Positions 38,286 to 49,860 of a stretch of 64,000 nt of DNA are shown here, piece by piece. The stretch's first letter is position 1. Each line of letters opens with the position of its first letter. Made by a program: the position numbers and the translations under genes. The DNA is from Embiotoca jacksoni (lineage: Eukaryota; Chordata; Actinopteri; Embiotocidae): positions 5,666,156 through 5,730,155 of the forward strand of contig JAKOON010000018.1 of assembly GCA_022577435.1 (NCBI GenBank). The letters are read 5' to 3'. Below the pieces are notes generated by a model. The model did no database searches, was not told where the DNA came from, and saw only the letters and a program-made list of their open reading frames with translations.

Positions 38286-41029
38286 TGGATTATTGTGTTT
38301 CATTTCAGTGAACCTGCCCTTTATTTCCAATAAAGAATAGCATTTATCTCCTATGTACTGGGTGGAAAATAACGCCAAAACTCTGTGCATGGCTTGATAC
38401 CACCAGTGATGAGCAGAACACTACGTCGCTTTGTATTTAGATGAACTGACCCTTTAAGGAACGGGAGACTAATGCACATGCCTCTATTTTACCCTTTTGA
38501 AGCTGCCGTGCACTCCGACAAGTAAAGTCTTGACTGTGCCCTGGGCTTTGCTAATGGAAGGCAGACAAAACATTTTCCTTGCTCGATAGCATCTGTTTGC
38601 ACTCCAGAGTCGGGCGGATATCAAGCGCGGTCGGCGCGTGAGAGCGAGGGGGGAAAAGATTGAGACATATTTCAGACAAGTGCTAATGAATGTAAACATC
38701 ACTGTGATAAAGACAACACAGCGAGAAGAACCATAGCTTCTGCGCAGTGGGTAATTTAATCAATTTTTTTTTCAAACGCCTCTCGCCTGCCACAACGCTC
38801 TTATCATCTTCATCATGGGGGACGTGAAAACAAGCTCAGGGATGAGTTGTGTCAAACAGACGACAACTGACAGGGAGGCAGAGGAAGACCTCCTGTTGGG
38901 AACATGAAGGAGGACATTTACACTGCAAGGAAGGTGAAGGACACCTTGGGGTGCTATCCACTTAATGAAAAAAAGGGATGAAACTTTAGTTTTTGGGGGT
39001 TTTTTTTGCGCTTCCTTGATTAGAAAGAAGTGTTTTGGATTGTGTGAGTCAGTGGGGAGCTGATTGAATTTGACTTGGTTCAAAAACACAATTACTTGAG
39101 GGAGAAAGATAAAAATGCCTTCAATTAGTTCGCAGCTTCCACATATAAATATTACATGCCAATTTTTGTTTCTCATAAATAAAATAATTTTTTGATTTGT
39201 TTACTTTCTGTTGCTTTCCCTGTTCAGCAAGTATCAGAAGACTATAGCATTTCTCTGTTTGTTGGGTTATATATTTCCATAATCAGAGGATGACATCAGC
39301 CTGTACGGTGGGCAGATAAACTCCACCCACTGACCTGTGGCCTGTGTTGACCCTCATTAGTCAGGCCCACACACGGCATCTGTGCACAAGGCCGCCAGTT
39401 AACTTAAGGCCATGTCAACCCCATCCATCTCAACCCCATCCATCTCTGCCAGCAACCAGGCTGCAGCTGATGAGAAGCCAACATGATTATATAGTGCAAT
39501 TTGATTTCATTTTATTTGAAAAACCACCAGTTTGTGAAAGAAAAGGGTTGAATTCAGTCAAGGACCTTTGTCAGAAATCAAACTGATCATGTGAACAAGC
39601 CAAACAACAGACTGTAACAGACAATCAAAAAGAGAAACCAAATCTCATACACATCAATAAAAAAATTGTATTTAGACAAATGAAATACTGCTATTTTTTC
39701 AAATACAAATAGGTTCTTATCATCACCAAAACTAGCAGAAGACGGGTTGGAGTAGATCAGATAATAACCAGCAGGGTCATAACTAAACTGAGAATATTCT
39801 CGTACTGTTGAGGTAGAACAAGTCGTGCATTGATTAATAAGGAGGAAGACAACAGACTCAATCACTACACATTCTACTGAAGATATAATGTGAATAGTCC
39901 GACACTAAGCAAAATATTAGGAAAATGTTTAAGTGAATATTTTTAAGTGAATATTGAAATGTTACAACATACAGTAGAACCAATATTTTAAAATAGAGGA
40001 AAGCAGTTCTCAACTTATATCCAGTGAGAAGTCTGCCTACAATCTGCCTAACTGCAAATAAGCAAAAAGACAATATTCATACAGAACTACATCCAAAAGT
40101 TTCATTTTATTTGAAAAGTCCCCCTCTTAAAATAAGGTATGAACTTTAACACAGTGCTTTTAAAGCTATTTTCAAACCAGAAAATCTAGTTGTTTACCTT
40201 TTTGGGAAAAATTAAATAAGAATCTAAGTGCATTATTGACTGCCTCATATATTGTGAATCTTTGAAATTATGAATATCATGATAAAACTGTCAAAACATG
40301 TAAATGTTAACAGGCAAAGACAAATTAAAAGAATGCAACATGAAGCTGATCATTTAAAAGAGAGTGTCTATTTATTTTTCCGTTCTTTCTTTTAGTTCTT
40401 CACCCACGTGTTAATGGAGTCACTCATCACAGGCCCGACGTGTGCTCTCACAGGGGCATCCGCAGGGATGTCATTTCTCATGGCCTCTTGGAAACCACAA
40501 TATACAAAGTTTTTCAGATGGCGGGACCACCAAGTGAGAGAGGGAGACAGCAGTCCGTGTTCACAAAGCGCCCCATTCAGAGAAAAAGCTCGTGCAAAAC
40601 AAACATCTACAACATGATAAGGACTGTCGCAGACTGGACCGGGGTAGACTGAGGATGAGAAACAGACATGCATGCACATGAATGATACTTTTTGTCTTAT
40701 ATTGTGCTTCACTTTGTGTCATTAAGACAAATCACATGCTTCTTCTAGCCATTTCAATATTTGATAGTAAAAAAACTACACATTTTCTGGTATTTAAAAA
40801 AAATGTTCAGGGCATTTTGTTTATCAGAATTGGATGTCATGAATTAGCCAGGCTATTAACAGTCATAACTTAATTAAGATTCCATTATATTAGGTACATG
40901 TGCAGTCCTGTTTTATACTGGTCTGTAATATATAACGAGGTCTAATTTTTTGTCTTATTTTTTTATCAGGTATCATGTTCATTATGTTGTCTATCTTAGT
41001 GTAACGTGTTAATATCCAAATTGACACGA
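38286..41029. other. non-coding stretch; complex block at about 38460-38960
   Basis: No gene is recognised. 38460-38960 is repeat-free and has a local GC-rich patch (GCGCGGTCGGCGCG at about 38630-38640). A perfect 15-bp tandem duplication of CAACCCCATCCATCT occupies 39416-39445, and a 14-bp near-duplication of TTTAAGTGAATATT occurs at about 39928-39956. Confidence 0.4.
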
Positions 41030-41105
41030 CTAAGAGAGGATCAGTGTAATTATTACAGTTCAATCTGAGGGGAACATGGTTGTCTGAATCCAGCCTATAG
41101 CAGTT
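41030..41105 (+). repeat. family H repeat fragment
   Basis: ATTATTACAGTTCAATCTGAGGGGAACATGGTTGTCTG corresponds to the ACAATTCATCCTGAGGGG..ATGAATGTCTG block of the family seen at 22443-23345. Short and diverged. Confidence 0.4.
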
Positions 41106-44100
41106 TATAATATTACATTTTGTTAGTTTTTTTCCAAAAAACATAATAATTCTGTAATATCGTCATTGTCAGAAGTTATTACAGCTGAGAAGGTAACAGG
41201 GAGAGCAATACCTTCTCCCTTTCTTGAACATTGTTATGGCAGGAAACGCTGATAACTCACTGCATTTTGTCTGAGCTGCAGGCTGTGACAGATTGGTAGA
41301 GTTTAGACTGCGCTGTTAGGATGCATAACCATGCAGCTCACCTTGATCTGTGAGATTACTCAACCTGACAGAGAGTATAGATTGCATTTGGTAGCGGGGA
41401 TAAAGGAAACGGCCCGAAAGTTGTTGCAACCTTCCAGAAATCCTCGACGCTTACGGACTTACACGCTCATGCACACTTCGTTCTGACATCTCATTTTGAT
41501 TCCTGCCTGCACAGGTGCTGTTACCACAGGATGGAATTAGAATGATGTGGATGTGATTACAAAATACTACGAATGTGATCCAGATGAGGAATAGATGGAG
41601 ATAATCTTTTCAAAAATAACATGTAAATCTTAATGGGTTGCTTCCATCTTCCTTCCTGTATAAGTCATGTCTCACAGCTTGTGTGTTTTCAATGTGACCA
41701 ATTATAATCACAATCGCACAGCAACACCAAAAAGCCCATGTTTGACATTGCCAAACACTAACATGAAAATAATCATAACTGCAAGTGCTAATATTTGTTC
41801 ACAGAGTTGATGTTTTATTCATGTTTTATTCAGATGTTGGGACATCTGTGCCTCTTGGAATCAGCCTGAAGCTTCACAGCCCAAATAAGAATTATTCAAT
41901 TAAACTCTGCAAAATAGATGGGCAAATGTTTGCTGCTTTTATTTCATTTTTATTTTTTTATTTTGCAGCAGCCCAAATCTAGCCCCATAACAATGCATCA
42001 ATAATCTCTCAATGCTGCATCACCTCAACTGCCAATCAAGGGATGGACTGGGGCCGGTTTGCTTTCCTGATGTGAAATATTAATACAGGTTAGCCTTGTG
42101 AGATGCAAAAATGTAGACTGGGGCACACGCTGGCACCAGAAGCAAGGCCGCAGCTTGACAAGGCAAACAAGAAGCCCTTAAATAAATGATGAGTTTAAAG
42201 GTTTGGAGAGGCTTTCTGACATGAAATATAACCAATGTACAATGAGTGCAGCCTTGACCCAAGGATTTCAACACAATCTGATCAGCATTAGTGAACAAAA
42301 ATCCTCCATGTGCATACAGCTTGTGCCCTTTTCACAGTCAAGAACACTGTGGGGCACGCGCATTATACTGTACGCAAACCTGGTGAGGTCCGAGTCAAGT
42401 GATTCCAGGTTGAAGCAGGAGACAAACTGATAACAAGCCCCACTCTTGACTTCCATTCTCTTTCCTTTTTTTTTTTTTTTTTTTGAGAAAAGGTTTGCAA
42501 TGTGCGCTGTTGCCTGCAAATCTAAACACCCCATTTACGCTGACAGGCTGGTTGCTTGTTCCTGCAGTGCTGCGGCTACACCGTGCACCGCGCACCTCGC
42601 GATCCAAGCACGGAGGAGAAGGAGAGGGTTTTTTTTAGAGGACAAACAGTGAATCTGGCATCACACAGAGGCACATTCCACCCAGCTGTATGTCTTCGGG
42701 GCAAGAAAAAAAAAAAAAAGCAACAATTGTCGGTATGTGGATACCGGATGTCGAGTAAAATACATATAATTTTTACTGTTTTGTGAAGGGATGGATTTCC
42801 TGCTTCCTTGAAACCGGCGCTGATGGTGGAATGAGAGAATGCAGTATGAATGCAGGAGCTGGCACTGGAAGGGCTTTCACTGAGCCCAGGCCATGGCTTC
42901 CAGGGATTTGTCCAGATGAGAGTTGAACAGGCCCGAGGATCTTCTGGAGCCTTCCACTCCCCAGCTTGCCTGTGTGTGATTGTGCAAGTGTGTACATGCA
43001 GGCGGACATGCCTCAGAGGGACTGTAGACTTAGTACTTTTTCCAGTTCTGAACAAAACGTTGAGGGCTGTTGCAGTAAGAGGGAAAGCTGGAGAAAAGCG
43101 GGTGTTTCTGCTTCATTTTGACAGATATAAAGTTGATCCCAGTGTTAAATTAAGGAGGGCTCTGAAGATATTGGTGGGGGGTTGCTACGCCTTTTGGTTG
43201 CCACAACAACTTCTGTACCGACCACACACTGACTCACTGTGTGATTGCCCAGGTGTGCGGGTCTCCAAACACAACAATGACATACGATTTTCCACCAAGT
43301 CATCTTCAGAATGGTCATAATTGACCGTTCACTAGTTCCTCTTGCTGTGCACGTCAAGCTTTCCATTCGCACACAGCTACGCAGTTTAACGGTGGCAGAT
43401 TTATGACTCGAATTCTTGGTCATTTTTTAAGCTCAGTGGCTGCTTATCGTTGCTCGCCAGCTCACTGTCACCGAGGTTATTTTCCGAGATGAAGCGAGCT
43501 AAAAGCTGTTACTAAATGAGCTATTAACTTTTTGAGTTGGCTGGACGCTGTTGTCGCCGGACTTCTTCATGTTTCCAGCCGAGTTTAAAATAATAACCTA
43601 ATAGCAAAGGTCTTGAATTTTTACTTAATGAATACTTACATGCTAAAAAAAACAATTAGTTTTAGCATTAATGCCAAAGCTGCACTGAGCTCAAATGTAT
43701 GCTACAGTTAACATGGTGAGCAGGGCTTTTCTTAAAGCAACCTGTACCCCTGTAAAATGATGGAGGATGCATTGTTTCCTGGGATACATACAATAATAGT
43801 GGCTTTGCTGCTTTAGGTAGTAAGCTCATTAGCCTGACATGCAAACATGTATACATTATAGCAGACAAACAGGCTCTTGGACAGGCCTGCTGTGCCGAGC
43901 TGCCGAGCTGCTATTGGACTATTGCTGTGATTCATTGAGCTAACAATCAGTTCTCTAAAGTTTTCTGGTAGTTTGACAATAATGACCAGCAGAAAACAGA
44001 GGGGAGCAAACAGAAAACATTTAACCGGAAATATTCTGCCGTTTGAAATCCCAAATGACACTATTGTCACCACATGACCAGCTGCACATGTTCAATTACA

Positions 44101-44236
44101 TTTGTATTTGTTATATTGGTACTACAGGGACAAAACATCATGTCAAACTGAAAGCACTGTATGAATTATATTTTTGTAGGCAGCCAGAGTTCTTGTGTGT
44201 TTTCAATTTTTAACAATGCAGTGCCAAATTGGGGGA
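41106..44236. other. non-coding stretch with poly(T)
   Basis: No gene is recognised. A run of 19 T lies at 42466-42484 and an A run of about 13 near 42707-42719. Open frames at 42576-43055, 42773-43009 and 42850-43320 overlap on both strands and contain no known domain, so they are treated as chance. The part at 43480-44075 is repeat-like in feel but has no confirmed second copy. Confidence 0.4.
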
Positions 44237-44255
44237 ACACACACACACACGCACG

Positions 44256-44341
<86 letters not shown>
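44237..44341. repeat. long (CA)n microsatellite, about 105 bp
   Basis: AC run with three AC-to-GC changes (CGCACGCACGC) near 44250-44260, otherwise perfect. It creates His-Thr open frames. Confidence 0.98.
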
Positions 44342-44345
<4 letters not shown>

Positions 44346-45625
44346 CTATACAAAAAGAGGAGGGCCTTGTAAATACACTCAACCTATTTGTAAAGGATTA
44401 ATCTCCCTTCATTAGACCTTGGCTGTATCATAAACAAAACTTCCCCTAAGCCACAGAAATGAGCTCTTTGTTGACTGTTTTTGTCATTAAATTCCCTTCA
44501 CCCTGTACATCGTTTCCACCTAAAAGCAGAGAATATCAGGGAGAGGGAAAAAAAAAAATCAATTACACCTTGCACTTCTATGTGCAAGTCAGAGGCTTTT
44601 CAGCATTGGAACCTAATTAAATTAACCTCAAAGGGAGAGGGACTGGAAGCTCGGCCAGGGCACTCGATGATTAGCGCATCGATTTATTAAAATGGGCCAG
44701 CCAGCCAGCCAAGACAAGACCCTTTTCGCCGCCGGGGTCTTGTTTACTCCAGACTGAGACAGTTAGAAGCGTTCTGCTCTGCACTCCTCTGCACTGCACC
44801 GAGTTAATTAGTTGTGAATGAGCAAGCGTTTCTGAAATATAGTTGGATATAGCGGGCACTGCTTTGTCCACAGTAGTGTGGCAGTAATAAACAGCCAACA
44901 GTTTAGGGTTGTTGCTGTGTGTACTTGCATTTAAAATATCAAGAAAAGGAAATCCGCAACCTTTTTTTTTTTCCATGTAGTTTGTTATAAATCAAAGAAC
45001 AGTGAAAAGAATATGAATACTTAATGAACTGTATTCAATCTAGGCCGAATTAAACCAACGTTCCCCCTCAAAGTCATGTTGGAATTATGTAATTGAAATG
45101 CACATGATTTACATTTTGATTCACATCCAGAGAATAATCTCATCTTTCTGTATTTGTGTCACCACTTTATGTAAACACATATACGTATGCAACACTTGCC
45201 TGAATGGATCCAAATGGAACATGGGATGTTGACACAACAATACAGTAGTAAGTCACAGTGACATAAACCAGGAAAAGGTAAACAAACAGCAGAGGTCAAG
45301 GGTTCAGAGCCCATGTGTCTCCTAATCCTCCAAAAGGGCCTCCCAAAGAATCTGCTGCCCCAGTGGGTCATCAGGATATCCTGGCACTGACTCACTTTGT
45401 CAGCAAGCCTGTCGCCATAAGACAGAAATATGCGTGTCACTGCACAGAGGAACTTCAGGCTGAGCTGGGGAACTCTTAATACACAGGCTGACAGTTCCAC
45501 ATCTAGGAAAAGCAGAACAGTGGTAGAAAAAAAGTCATGTTCAAATGTAATATACAACTAGAGCTGAAACAATCCATTAGTTGAGAAACTGAGGTGTCAG
45601 CTGACCTACTGAAAGAATCTGCTGC
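44342..45625. other. non-coding stretch, no clear feature
   Basis: No gene is recognised. There is a short CCAG repeat at about 44695-44710. TAGAGCTGAAACAATCCATTAG near 45560 faintly recalls a common fish repeat start, but the match is too short to annotate. The minus-strand frame at 45159-45557 has no recognisable domain. Confidence 0.4.
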
Positions 45626-45726
45626 ATTCAATTCAATTCAATTCAATTCAATTCAATTCAATTCAATTCAATTCAATTCAATTCAATTCAATTCAATTCA
45701 ATTCAATTCAATTCAATTCAATTCAA
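45626..45726. repeat. perfect (ATTCA)n pentanucleotide array, about 20 copies
   Basis: ATTCA repeated without a single interruption for 101 bp. In one frame it reads as a repeating Asn-Ser-Ile-Gln-Phe peptide over 60 codons, which is an artefact. Perfect length and purity suggest a young or unstable locus. Confidence 0.99.
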
Positions 45727-47992
45727 TGCCATTTAAACCACATTATTTTCAGAAGCTCATGTCATCCAATTTGTAACACAAATCCATAACGTAATCTATC
45801 ATTTCACACCCTACAGTGTCTCTATTGTTCTTTGAAATAGATTGCTGGTCCCTTCAGGTACGAGATTGTCCTTAATTTTCAACTTGAAATAACCTTTGAC
45901 TGGCTGACTGCAATGAGGGGCATTTCATCTACAGCAAATGCTAACACCGCTTACCAGAGCTGGAAGTGATAGCTCCTGTGGTACGTGTTGTTAAGATTCA
46001 GTTAAGTGACAATGATGTTGGCTTTTTGTATGACTCATGAATCGAAGGGACTCATGATTTCTGCCTGAAATCAATTCAACAAACTGAATCAGGTAATACA
46101 AGGAAAACAAGTAAAAGAACATATATATTTACAAGCTCTGCTAAGTTTGTTTAGCTTGTCTCATTTTAAGCTGATTATCTGCCGTGTGAGGAATGTCGAG
46201 ACTATATGGGTCATTCAGTTTATGTTATGAGAAGAAATTCTCCACGGGACAATCCAAACATTGTATAAGTGCAACCAAAGTGCCAAGAGAAGGAGGAGAA
46301 CCCAGGCAAGGGTGTACATTTAATCTTAAAACAACATTACCATTGATACTTGTGTTTAGATATATTCTTTAGCTCGCTGTTATCACTCACAATTACGATA
46401 TTGTTTGGATTCCCTCATTGCTGCTCATATTTCCAGTGGACTGGCAGCTCACTGATGGAGGGCCTTCCCTGGGGAGTCTAGAAACGCAGCCGTTTTCAAT
46501 GTGTCTGATCCTGCTCCTCTATCCTGAGCTGACTGTAATTGGCAGCCTCTCCTCGTCATTGAGTTATTACATTTCCCCTCTCGGCTATCCCACGTACCCA
46601 TGGGAGCACTTCACACTGTGAGCGAATCCCGCGAGTCCCCCCTCTGTAGGGCACAGAGGACCTGCAATACAGTGGTCCTCATGGTAACTGGAATCTTTCT
46701 CTTCCTTGCTCTCTCGCTCTGACTCTCCATAATGGGCCATCACAGAGTTTGGCAGTGTATAATGAGGCACTAAGTGGAAAGTATCACGGCGCCGAACATT
46801 ATCATTTTGAGATTCCTGAATGTCCACAATTAATGCACGAGGGTGGATATTTTACATTTTGAAAAGTGAGGGGGACAATTATGTGGTAATGCATTAGCAA
46901 AAGGGCTTAATGCCTCACTGTTCAAAGGCAAGGCACCACCGCAAAAAGAGGTGCAAAAAGGGTTTACTTTTCCTGAGGATGCAGGTCTCTTTCAACTTGA
47001 CATCTACTCTGAGTGGTTTTTATGATGCGGCGGCACAAGAATGATTTATTCTCCTCTAAAGTCAGTCGTAGTCGAAAATAAACACAGGTTCAGTGGCTGC
47101 CGGTGCCACTGCTAAGTAAACACAGACCTGCCTGCAATTAAAACCCCAGTTTCCTCCAGTGGAAGCTGACGTCTTGGTTGTGCAGGAGAACAGGAGCAGC
47201 AGGAGGCCATGGTCCATTTCCTGCGCGCTTCCCTCGGGAATAATTGCAGACACTGTTTTGTATGATTAAGGGTTCCGCAATCGCACAATTTCCATATTGT
47301 TGACTCATGGTTGGAGACGGTTTCGTCTGCAGAAACACAAACTGGTAATTGAATAGGAAACGCAGATGCAATTATCTGGAGTGCAATAACTTGAGAGAAA
47401 CTTGCCTGTGATCAGTATTTCCACACGTTTTAGACTGCAGACTGAGACCTGACACTCACCATACGTCCTCCTCACTGTGTGAATTTAAATCAGCGTTCCT
47501 CGCTCTATCTATTGCAATCAGCAAAGAAAACAAAACCTGGGGTTCCTCTTTATGTCGGCAATGTACAAACCAGAACTGATCTTAGAGTCATGCGGTGCGC
47601 TGAAAGAAACAGCACACATACTGGTAGGAATGTAGGCATTATTTGTGCAAACACAAAGTAGTGGCCTCATTACAATGTTACATGTGCTTGAGAAAAAAAA
47701 TTCTATAAATATTTATTTGGCAAGAGATAAACTTCAGAAACGCTACACTGTGGTGCTGTGTTAGCCTCTCCACTTCAAGCAGGACCAGGTTGATTTATTG
47801 CAAGTTGAGAAGAGAAGGTGTTCTTCAGCCTAACAGTGTGCGATGAGATGCCACAAGTTAGACCCTGTCATTATCCATAACTAACCTGCAGTCTAGACGA
47901 CATTGTATATGAGAAGGAGAAGACAATTAAGGATGTTTTTCAGACAGACAGCTGGGCCATGGATTGGGGGAACAGAGGATGCAACTTGATAT
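45727..47992. other. non-coding stretch; complex block at about 46420-46850
   Basis: No gene is recognised. 46420-46850 and 47040-47400 are repeat-free and of balanced composition. The open frames there (46418-46621, 46585-46827, 47062-47371) lie on both strands without domains. Confidence 0.35.
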
Positions 47993-48285
47993 CTTAAAGG
48001 AGAAATCCACCCTGAGGACCTCGAGCGATAGCAGGTTAAAGAAAGGCCCCATGAGAGTAAAAGTTGGAGATTTCTGTTGCCTGAACCAACATGATCTCTC
48101 GTTATATACATTCATATGCAACTATTTATCATTTTATTCAGGTGCAATAGCCAGTAACATCATGATTACAGTTAAAGAAACAATCTCAAAGATCTCCATT
48201 TCATTCTCTTTGGCTACACCTGTGGTGATAAGCGGTAATTGTAGCTGTATGTTTGGACTTTAAATCACTTTTCAACTGCCAACTG
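47993..48285 (+). repeat. interspersed repeat fragment, family K
   Basis: TTAAAGGAGAAATCCACCCTGAGG, GTAAAAGTTGGAGATTTCTGTTGCCT, GATTACAGTTAAAGAAACAATCTC and AGATCTCCATTTCATTCTC follow one another as in a dispersed teleost repeat I remember. No second copy is in the window. It is directly followed by a family H fragment. Confidence 0.45.
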
Positions 48286-48445
48286 TCTGGATATCTGGAA
48301 CCACAAATGGTTGCACCAAATTTCAATACATCCAGTGGCCGTTTTTTACTATTTCAGCCTCGACCAAATTTGTAATGACAATCAGACTGAAATTGCTTCC
48401 ATCTTTTGAGCCAAGATGCTAGCAAAGCTAAAAAAAATATATATA
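48286..48445 (+). repeat. family H repeat fragment
   Basis: CACCAAATTTCAATACATCC, ACTATTTCAGCCTCGACCAAA and GAGCCAAGATGCTAGCAAAGC match the distal blocks of the family (compare 58735-58862). It ends in A7 and a short TA run. Confidence 0.5.
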
Positions 48446-49053
48446 TATATTGAACAGAATGATGCCATGAATGCATTGCGGACAAAGTGGATTTGTGAAA
48501 AATCTTTTTTAGGAATTATAGAAATTCACAAGATAAGGCAGACAAGGCAGATTCAGGGACGTACTGTTGATACAGTTTAAAAATAACGTCAAAGGCTTCA
48601 ACCCTAAATGACTTTCTGGAGTGTATCACAAGTAACTTGTTTGGATGTTGAACAGTGAAGATTTCACAAACTCACTTTAACTCAATATATCTTCATGAAT
48701 ACTGTAGCTACAAAGACAGCCAGCTCATTTTAGTCCCCAGTGAGTTCAGAGGTTCAAATGTCATCGCAGTTTATAAGAATTGTGTGATTTTTTTATGTCG
48801 TTAATTCCACAGAAAAGATTTTAAACAGAAAAAGAGTTAAATCGTGACATTTTCCCCTGAAAAGCTTGCAGTCACAGTTCTCCTATGTCCTACCGCATGC
48901 CCAGGTTTTGTCGTCCGGGGGGAAACATGCCAGTTTACATCACCTGGAATGAGGCAGAGTAAAAGCACACAGCAAAAAGGAGTAAATGGAGCAAAGTAAA
49001 GAAATTCATTTGTCAATTCTCTGCCATCTCGACTCAGGTCTTGAGCCTGGATT

Positions 49054-49054
<1 letters not shown>
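48446..49054. other. non-coding stretch, no feature recognised
   Basis: AT-leaning sequence. Nothing is recognised. Confidence 0.5.

Positions 49055-49119
<65 letters not shown>
49055..49119. repeat. (CA)n microsatellite
   Basis: Uninterrupted AC run, about 32 units. Confidence 0.98.
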
Positions 49120-49122
<3 letters not shown>

Positions 49123-49734
49123 TTGTCCTTGTTTTACTCTACACCTCACTTGTCAGCACTAAATGGAGAAACAACAAATGACAAAAAGGACTTTTACAAA
49201 GACCATTTATTTTCCACCTCCACACAAATTAAAATATGACCTAAGAACAGGCAATCAGTGTGGAATTTGTGCAGTTTGGTCATTGATGTTTTATAGCTGA
49301 TTTTCCACAAACCTTCATCTCTAAATTACAGTAAAGGGGAACTTGGACGGTAAACGTTCTGGCTGCAGGACACTGAAGTCACAGATGAAGTTTCATACCA
49401 TCTGATGACATCTGCTTCTGACTTTCTTTTACTTTATTGCAGGACAGCGCACTTTAGTTTACATTTTTAAGATGTAAATGTGGGTATTTGTTGGATATAG
49501 AGTATTTGCGCTTCAAATTTTTTTGTGATTTTGGCAATATCTTTCTGCTCTTCTCGGTTGTCACTTGCCAACCAAGTGCAAACAGTTGTATGATCTCTAC
49601 CATTACAGGTTACCTCTTTTTTGAAACTGCATATGGACAGATTATAAAGTTGCTGAAGCTAATGCGTTACATCCAGTCAACAAAAAGAAAAATGAGCATT
49701 AATTTGGCGTTGTCTTTATGTCCTCCTGATAAAT
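49120..49734. other. non-coding stretch, no feature recognised
   Basis: Nothing recognised. The 96-codon frame at 49488-49778 runs into the family F repeat and is not a gene. Confidence 0.45.
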
Positions 49735-49860
49735 TTAAGTCCAGTATCCACTTGCTTTTCTGTCTTATTAGCTGCTAAATGCTCTGTTCTCCTCACTAGC
49801 TATTCGGTAACTGTATTTGTCTGTCATTTCTTGCTGACTAGGTTGTGTTAAGTTGTTTTA
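49735..49860 (+). repeat. interspersed repeat fragment, family F copy 3
   Basis: GTCCAGTATCCACTTG is followed by AGCTGCTAAATGCTCT (49770-49785), CTCACTAGCTATTCGG and AACTGTATTTGTCTGTC, parallel to the minus strand of 25620-25830. Confidence 0.5.

Noticed and set aside
40392..40712. 106-codon minus-strand frame whose end (…RHLKNFVY…) faintly recalls the end of a mariner-type transposase
   Set aside because: Only a few residues agree, no DDE acidic residues or terminal repeats are visible, and there is no second copy. Not enough for a call.
42576..43320. Overlapping 156- to 159-codon frames on both strands
   Set aside because: They are opposite-strand shadows including homopolymer-coded runs, and no domain is recognised in either.
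45626..45776. Repeating peptide frame over the ATTCA array
   Set aside because: It is the translation of a simple repeat and not a gene.
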